Assembly (NCBI GenBank): GCA_014526335.1
Contig: JACTAT010000016.1
Span: forward strand, 7,780,610 to 7,844,609
DNA from: Chrysaora quinquecirrha
Lineage: Eukaryota > Cnidaria > Scyphozoa > Semaeostomeae > Pelagiidae
Reading direction: 5' to 3'
Length of the DNA: 64,000 nucleotides
In this document: piece by piece, positions 1 to 9,200 of the stretch
Layout of the letters: every line of letters begins with the position of its first letter
Position numbering within the stretch: the first letter of the stretch is position 1
The notes under the pieces: generated by a model
Seen by the model: only the letters and a program-made list of their open reading frames with translations
Databases searched by the model: none
Told to the model about the DNA's origin: nothing
Position numbers and translations under genes: made by a program

Positions 1-47
1 GACACAATTTTCAAATTTTTGAGAACGAGACCTTATTTGAAAGGGTG
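1..47. mobile_element. Right end of a TA-flanked MITE (CACCTTTTCAAC family)
   Basis: The window starts inside the element. The end CGAGACCTTATTTGAAAGGGTG followed by TA resembles the complete copy at 61139-61530 and the smaller one at 4236-4479. Confidence 0.55.
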
Positions 48-148
48 TATATCAATGTTGTTACCACAGACATCATAAATAAATTCATTCCTAATTCCTG
101 AACATTTTATACCAGTTCTTTGAATAACAATCTTGATTTTTTTTTCAG

Positions 149-234
149 GCAAATTCCTGACAATTACAAAATATTGTTCTTGCAAGGAGGGTGTACAGGC
201 ATGTTTGCAGCTGTGGCTCTCAATTTCTTACCAG
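149..234 (+). CDS. PSAT1: PSAT exon a (first in window)
   Basis: Acceptor TTTTTTCAG and donor GTAAGC flank the exon. It encodes NYKILFLQGGCTGMFA, the glycine-rich block preceding the PLP phosphate site. The exon begins with the last base of a split codon and ends in phase 1, so an upstream exon must exist outside the window. Confidence 0.93.
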
Positions 235-3200
235 GTAAGCTGTGACATGATGGTTTCACACGAACTGTTTTGTGTCTTGGGGGGGGTCTACACAAAATTG
301 TCATAAGTTGGATAATCTCTGGCTTTAAATACACACGAGGCCCAGACTGGAATATGTTACATAATTAAACATTAAAATGGATTGCATTGTTGTTACATTA
401 CGAGCACTGAAGTGCATTGTTTTTGGGGTTTTCCATTAGGTCATATTTTATAAAACTGTTTATCTGCATGGCAATCATTACGATCATATTGTTTTCTCTA
501 TTATTAGTATTCAACTTTTAATACTTTATCATTTGACATATTCAAGTTGGAAACGGCCATATCCCATCTCCTATCTACAGCAGTATATTTTTGACTGATT
601 TTCGACATTTTTGCATTATTTTTCATGCTCTGAAAATGAAGAGCAAGTAGATATCGACTTTGGGTATTTATTTCCTGAACTTGTCGAAAATTTTGCTTTT
701 AGAGGGAAAATCTGCAGATTATCTTGTGACTGGAACTTGGTCGGACAAAGCTGCAATTGAGGTTAGTTATTGTAACAAAATTTCTTATTTTTCTTTAGCT
801 CTTAATGATGCAGGGGCATCGTGGCCAGGCAGCACACATGGAGACTTCCCGGTTGGCCCCTTTCAAAGTGACTCTTGTAAACACAGAATTATAGTGATTA
901 TAATTCAAAGGTGGGGGAAATGGTGTTTTAGCCGCAGTCGCTAGGATCTCAGTAGTATGTTAACTAATTGAGACCTCGACCCTGGCTGTAATGCTACCAT
1001 GGCTAGACTCAAACCATGACCACACTGAGCTTCTAAGACCACGAGTCAGCTGGAGTCTCGAGAATATAGTCAAGAATTTATATTATGCACCGCGACTACA
1101 CAGTGTGAGGAGCCATAGCCTGATGGAATGACCATTGGGAATAATGATACGGCATAAAATACAATACTTACAAAAGCTTGTGGAAATTGTTAAAAGTGGC
1201 CTTTTCAAATGAACTAGAAAGACTTGTTGTTTTAACATAATTGCTTGGGGTGAAACTGTTAACCCCCACTGGTATGAGCCCTTTTAAAATGGCAAACTTG
1301 AACGCTCATAAAATGAATGATACAAGCGCTGAGGTAGTAAAGCTCTGTATCTACACTAAATTTTGTCTACTCTATGAATATGCTATTAAAAACTCTCTTG
1401 ATGATATTGAAATTTTAATTTCTATGATTTTTTCCTATGTTTTACAGGCTGAAAAGTATGGGAAAGTAAACAGGGTGTTACCAAAAACAAAAAAGTATAC
1501 AAGTAAGTTACACTTGTTATTTCTATTCGTGTCAGTTGACTGAACCTTTGTAAAATAACAAAACATTGTATTAAATAGATCACTTCTGTATTACACCACA
1601 CAGCATTAAAATTTTTCAAAATCAAATGATATCGAGTTTTTTATATGAAAATCTTATAAAGCAGCCAAAACCCAGTCTAGGTACAAAGTTTCACTGTCCT
1701 AGCGCTTGTGTTCTTAATTTTTTGAACATTCAAAGTTCCCAATTTCATAAAGGCTTTGACCACAAAAATGAACATGGTGACACTTTTTACCCCATCCATT
1801 CATTTGCAGTCGAAAATCACATAAATTGTACCTTACGCATGTATCAAATGTTTCGTTGAGTAGTCTCGAGCTTTGCTTACATGCAAATGTCTCTCTATTG
1901 TTGTTATGACCACTGTATGTGCAGTTAAAAATAATGAACTATTAAGGAACTTTTGGAACTACAATTGCCTAAAAAGAGGTCCAGAAATAAGGAACTTTAA
2001 GAACTAGGCCTTTTGAGGTAGGTTCCTTATGAATAAAAATTTAAAAAGTGTGTATCTTACAGGCATCCCTGACCGCTCGCAATGGAAAATGGATGACAAC
2101 GCTTCATATGTTTACTATTGCTCAAATGAAACTGTTGGAGGTATGTCTCACACAATTTTTTTTTTATTAAAAAATACCTCCCTCCAACGAATGCAGCATA
2201 AAATTCCTCCAAACTTTTTTGATGCCTAAGTGCTTGCTGGTGGAAATGCGGTTAGTATAATTTAGGTATGGGTATGTGCCGCCCATATGGGTGGGTTTTT
2301 GGCCCCTTAATTCTCTAAACATGGTTATGATTTTAACCAAAACCCATAAAAGTGGGTGGCAAATTGAAGAAAAATCGAAAGTTTAACTTTAATTCGGTCA
2401 GAAAAGCAGTAAAATTGTGTCAGAGATGTTCGTAGTACAATATCGAGCAATAATAAGGTCTAGAAAGTCTTATTATTGTCATATTCCGCTTATTTTTACT
2501 CGTAAAATAGGGTCTGTTTCTGCAAAGGTTTACATTACCAGTGGGTGGATTTCCGAAATCTGGGTGGCACATCCCCTTCCATTCATAAGTCATGGGCCCC
2601 CCCCCCCTGAGTAAACGAGTGGCTCTGGGATTTTTACAACTAGGAGATGTTAGGGGTCTTTAGTAAAAGCGTGTGTAGCCGATCAACGCCGGGGGGCTTA
2701 TTGCATAAATGCATAAATACTATGTAGGGTTGGTACCTGGCCCAAGGTACTGAAACACATGCAGTTAGGCTCATATCGCATGTGCTCAAATTCCTATTCA
2801 GCCTATATGAATAATTTCACCAGCTGCCCCATAATTTCATGCAGTTACTCACAAGTCAGCCCAGCTCCGGTGGTCGTTTGATTAGCACTTGTGCTTCTCA
2901 CGCAATAAACCCCGGTTCAATTCTCACACATGTCGCTGATGAGCTCCAATAAGAGTGAAACGTGTCTGGCATTTGAGAATTGACGGCTGGTGAAATTATT
3001 CATAAATGCATAGATATGTTTTAAATTAAAATACAATTAATCAGTGTGCATTCCATGTAGCCATGGGATCTCTGCTATGAAACGTTTTTGGCATGCGCAG
3101 CAGTGCGGATTTGTTACAGCCTTGGCTTTGATATTGACAATTGAACAATAGATCTATTGTTACTTTTTGCATGAAGTCTGTTTTGATTGGCGCTTTTTTT

Positions 3201-6200
3201 TTAATGTTTAGCCCGGGGTATGATGGTAACATGGAATGCACCCTGCTCCATTGTCCATTACTTGATTTCTTACTGAAAAATTTTTATGTGAGCCCCCGCA
3301 GAACTCTATGCTATTCCTGCCTTATTTTGGGTAATGTTACATTGACATATGTTTTGTTCGATTGTTAGCATTGCCCAACGCAGACCTTGCTATATGGCGT
3401 GAATAAGCTAGCAAAAAACCCTAACGGGTAAAACCTGGTTGCAAAATGGCCATCAGCTTAAACTTGACCAATGTGACCCTTTTGGCTAGGGTCACAGGTC
3501 ATGGGTCACAGTTCAGGTCAAAAGGTGACAGGTCAGTCGTCCTACTGTACTTTCGTGAATTGAAACTTTTGAAAGACCCTGTGTTGCCATGGGAACTTTG
3601 GAGTACCGGTAATTCATTGTTCTTTGGATTGTCATGGGTTCTCTTTGCAAAAGCATTTTTTATTTTCTAAAATTTGAGGACATTTAATTCATGAACAACA
3701 CGCTCCTTACGATTTAAACAATTGTTGGTAGAACTCAGTTCTCAAGGTACTGCAGTCTGCCTTGAGTAACACCGTGGTAACACATGGTAACACAGGGTAA
3801 AGTCTTAACGGCCCTTTTTACACAGATGGGTTTTCAGAAGCTTTTTCCCCATAGGAAAGTCTGTCTATGTTTGATTGTATTCAAAGCATTTCCATTTGGG
3901 AAAATTTTTTCATATTTAAAATTTTTCAATTTTTTTCTAAAACTTTGTGCCAAATGAGAGGTAAGAGAAAGTTCCTGAATGCATCAGTGTAAACCAGGCC
4001 AAAGACTTGTGGACTAACAGCAATTTTGAAAACTTTGTGGTTTCTTATTTTGTGTGGTTCGTTTTGCATAATCAATTGAAGAGTATCCATAAAAGCTGGT
4101 TACTTTCATCTTCGAGAAAGGCCATTTATTTATCTAGGATTTAATCCCAACATATTGGCTTTCTTGCAGCGCTTTTTCCTTACGGGTTTTTTTAGAGAAC
4201 TTTTGCTGTACTCTTTTTGCCACCGTATGCAAATACACTTTTTCAACTAAGGGCCTCGTTTTTACTTAAGATTCGTATTTAGGTATTTAGCACCTTGGTT
4301 TCATCGATGAGCCAAATTTTCGTGCAAACATTTCAAGCTATAACCCCGAAAATGACTATAAAACCAACACCGTGAACACTAGCAGCATGAAAATGTGCGT
4401 CAACACTAAGTTTAATCGCTGAATTCGAATCTAAAGTCAAATTGGTTGTTTGAAGTATTTTTCGCAAGTTGAAAAGGTGTAGTTCCCCGCGAATAACAGG
4501 CTTGCTAGCTCGAATTTCTGGGAACTCATTAACACAAGAGCATAGGATATAAGAGGCCATGCTTGCGTTGAGAAATTAACGGGGGGTCAATACGCACAAA
4601 TCACCCTTTTCTTTAGCTTTTAAGAGCGTTCCTGCAACCCAAGTGTTAACCATATCGTTACAGTGTGGAATTGCGCTGCGATAATAATGCTAAACTGTGA
4701 CTTGAACTGGGGCACTCAAGACTTTTGCACTCGGGGATGGCAGTTCAAAATGTTTGCAAAACCACAACAAATACCACCAAAATTTTTGGTGACCCAAATA
4801 TATCAACAGAAAATTTCCTTTGGTGACCCAAAAATATCATAAAAATAGCTCTTTTCTTCCTTCTTCCACATATATTTTCTGATCTGCAACCAAAAAATAT
4901 CATCTTGGCCTTTCTAAAATTGCTCACCCAAAAATATCAGTACTGGGGAAGAAACTTACCCAAAAATATCGGACTGACGCCCCCGTATGTAAAAGTCTTG
5001 AGTGCCCCCCTGGGACTTGAACACAAGTTATTTAGTGTTTTCATCTTGTTTAATTTTTTACCTTGTATATGCATAATTGACACAACAATGAATCGTTTTG
5101 GGTCATTTTTTGTCATATAGGAATTGAATTCAATGAGATCCCGGAGACCAATGGAAAACCTTTGATTTGTGACATGTCATCAAATATTATGACGAAAGAG
5201 TTTGATGTTACGAAGGTGAGAAGTCAGTTGTTTGTATTTTTACTGTTTATGGTTTATCACGCTAGCGAATCTATAATCACTACTGTGGTGGATAATCACT
5301 ACTGTTGTGGTACTATTTGCGTACTGTGGTGGTAGTTTCTGCATGCTATGGTGGATAATCACTACTTGTGGTGGGTTATTATGCTTGTTGTGGTGGTCTT
5401 TTCTGCGTACTGTGGTAGATAATAACTACTTGTGGTGGGTTATTATGCTTGATGTGGTGGTAGTTTCTGTGTACTGTGGTGGATAATCACTACTTGTGGT
5501 GGGTTACTATGCTTGCAGTGGTGGCAGTTTTGGCGTACTGTGGTGGATAATCGCTACTTGTGGTGGGCCACTATGCTTGCAGTGGTGGCAGTTTAACGTA
5601 CTGTGGTGGATAATCACTACTTGTGGTGGGTTACTATGCTTGCAGTGGTGGCAGTTTTGGTGTACTGTGGTGGATAATCACTACTTGTGGTGGGCCACTA
5701 TGCTTGCAGTGGTGGCAGTTTAACGTACTGTGGAGGATAATCACTACTGTGTTGGGTTATTATGCTTGATGTAGTGGATTACTATGCTTGCTGTGGTGGT
5801 AGTTTTTGCATACTGTGGAGGATAATCACTTCTGTGGTGGGTTATTATGCTTGATGTGGTGGTAGTTTGTGCGTACTGTGGTGGATAATCACAACTGTGG
5901 TGGGTTATTTTTTTGCTGTTGTGGGTTACTATGCTTGTTGTGGTGGTAGTTTTTGCGTACTGTGGTGGCTTATTCTGCTTGATGTGGTGAATACGACATC
6001 AAAGTAAAACTCTATAGATGAAGCAAGAAAAAACCACAAAATCCACCACAGCGTGCAAAAATACCACCATATCAAGCATAATAACCCACCACAACAGTGA
6101 TTATCCACCACAGTACGCCAAAACTACCACCACAACAAGCATAGTAACCCACCACATCAGCCATAATAACCCGCCACAGTAGTGATTATGCACCACAGTG

Positions 6201-9200
6201 TGCAGAAAGGGCCACCACAGTAGTGATTGTCCACCACAGTAGTGATTATAGATTCGCTAGAGTGAAATGTCTAGAGATAGAAATTATCTGAATTTGAATT
6301 GTTTTTTTTTTCTATTTAAAGTTTGCCTGTATTGTTGGTGGAGCACAGAAATTGCTTGGACCTGCTGGTGTAACGATTGTTATTGGTAAACAAAATTTTA
6401 TTATTATTTACCGTATTTCCTCTAGTAAACTCTGCGGCATTTATTACAAAAGCAAGCTGTTGAATGCAGCGTAGAGGGTGGCGTTTATTATAAATGTTCG
6501 GCTCGAAGTGCCGCGTTTCATAGAGAGTGGCGTTTATTAAGGGCTGGCGTTTATTATGAAGGTTGGGAGCATCTCTGGTCATACTGAAAACTTTTTCCGT
6601 CTGACACTCCTCAGAGTATAAACGTCAGAAACAGACTGAAACAATTGACTAAGGCAGAATACAGTACAGACCTTTGTGCAAAACTTCTAGTAATTAGACT
6701 GAGCAAGAAAAAAGTTGCTTGCAACCTGGTGTATGTTGCTGTATCATAAAGACATGAATATGATCAGAGACCTTGTTTTGATTAATTATTTTTTATTTCA
6801 GTACGAGATGACATGCTCGGACACGAAAGGAAGGAATGCCCTACAATCTGGAATTTTAAGGTATTTTTATCTTCAAAATTTTTTCTTATTTGAATCGAAT
6901 ATGAAAAATGTTTATGCTTGATTAGCATGTGCTTTCTGTTATTGTTTATGTTAAGATTCATGTTGCAGTCATCAGTGTACTTCTTAAGGGAGAAGTTTCT
7001 AAATTTCAAGATATAGATTACTTCCGTAGAATTGCAATTTTTCGAAATCGCAAGATATCAATTTTTCGATGCGAAAATTGTATAATTCATTTAAATATTA
7101 GTCTGGGTGCAAAGTTTTACTATCTCAGCGCCTGTATTGTCGATTTTACAGGCGTTTAAAGTTAACAATTTTACAGCTGTTTAAACCAGTTTAACCGGTT
7201 AAGCGTTTTAAAGCGGTTTAACATCAACAACCTTGGGCAAGTTGTTGACACATATGTGCCTCTCTCCTCCCAGGTGTATAACTGGGTACCTGGTCGGTAG
7301 TTATGAGTGCTGTGTGTGGCTGCACCCTACTATATGTTATAATGCATCCAGTCCAGGGGTAAACCGTTCTAGATTGATGGGTATTTAGGGTTTATTTTGT
7401 TAAGCTAAAGCCCTGGCAAACAATCAAACATTGTTTGCCAAACATTTGAAATTCCCTTGTCAAGTAAAGTATTTTGCTGTTTGACAGCATTGCAAAACAA
7501 TTCTCTCAAGCAAAAAATGTTTTACAACTGTTTCAAAATATCATGTAATGAACATGGTTAGTTTTGCCTGTCTGGCAAATGCAACCAAATGTTCAAACAT
7601 TGCTTTTTATGTGCGAGAATTTCACATGTTTTACAAACAATGTTTGATCGTTTTGGCCAGGGCCTAAGTTTGCTATCTTTCTTTTGCAGAAACAAGCATC
7701 CATGGATTCCCGGATTAACACTCCTCCGTGCTACAGGTGTGTGGATTGAAAAATCTGAGTAAATAAAAAAGTATGGAGATGCCGGTGTGTTGGTAGAGGG
7801 GAACTAGGAATGAAATGGTAATAGAGACTGGAGGCAAGATCGGGGGGCGATTCGCTCCTTGGAAGTCCCTTACACATTTGCTACAAGTCCTATTGTTTTC
7901 TTGGAAATCCCTTGAAAGTCCTTTTGTTTTAATAGAAATCTCGCACGCCTTTTCGCAGAGTGAAATGCCCCTCGGGCAAGGTAATGGACGCGACTGAAAG
8001 AAGTAAAACAACTGGGGGATCTGGATGTCCAAGGGTGCCTACCGTCAAATATTCTGCAGCCATGCTTTCTAGAGCTTAAAATGCTATCAAAATTGTTTCA
8101 ACTAATAATAAAATTCATATTCTTTTAGGGCATTTTTAAATATTCTTCTCGACAAGTAATATTTAACTCGATTGCCAAAGTAAGGCTCTCAAAGTAAATT
8201 AAATTTATCTTCTTTGATAAAGGCATTTTTGCCCCCTGGCCCCCCCTTAGGAAATGGTGGACGGATGCCTGCCTCCCCTATAGAGGTTTCCGCAGGATGG
8301 CAGCCGTTCCTATCAATCCCTTGTTTTTCTTAAGGTTGTTCGGAGGGAATTCTGGGAATAATTTCCTTGGTTACGAATTCAACGTCTACAGCTATGTAAA
8401 ATACGTAACTAAGGAATTTATTCCCAGAATTCTTTTCGAAAATCCTTAAAAAAACAGTAGGCAAAAATGGCGGCCATCTTTTGCGGAGGCGTCTATAACT
8501 GCTCCGGCATCCTTAAACCCCCTGGGGTTGATATTAAATTGTTCAAGTTGTTAACTTCATCAATGTGTAATACGCTCTTTTTTTATAAGAACCAGGAAAT
8601 TTTGATCGAGGCTGGCTGTTCTTAAATTTTTGCTGTTTTTGAGCCTGAAATGTTCTTAATCTGTTCTTGATTCCTTGCTTATTAAGAAAGCTATATTTTT
8701 CAATGAAAGTCTGGGGTGGTACTTGGTTTGTGCGAAAATGCAGCATTCTTGTCTCTTTTTTTGCTTGCTTTTACGTTCAGTCTGACTGTCTTACATACAT
8801 ATTTAGCAGATATTCTTACAGCTTTTGAAAAGGCCAGCCTCAGCTTGTTCTTAATTTGTTCTTAAAATCTGGGCAAATTCCAGGCTCGTGTTCTTATAAA
8901 ATTGTTCTTATAAAACAAAAAGAGTGTATAATTGGAATATTATCTCCCATTGTTATTTTTTTTGAAAATAAAATTTTTTACGCTCTCGCATTTTCTTATT
9001 CAGCATCTACATAATGGGTCTTGTTTTGAAATGGATGAAAGCACAAGGTGGTGTTAAAGGTAAAACGTTTTGTTTATCTTCAGTTAAGCAATTAATTTAA
9101 GTACTTTTAACCCTTGTCTGTATACATATTTGTTAACTGATTTGTTTCTTTGTTTACTTATTAATTTGGTTTGCTGAGTTATCTACCTATCTATTTTTTT

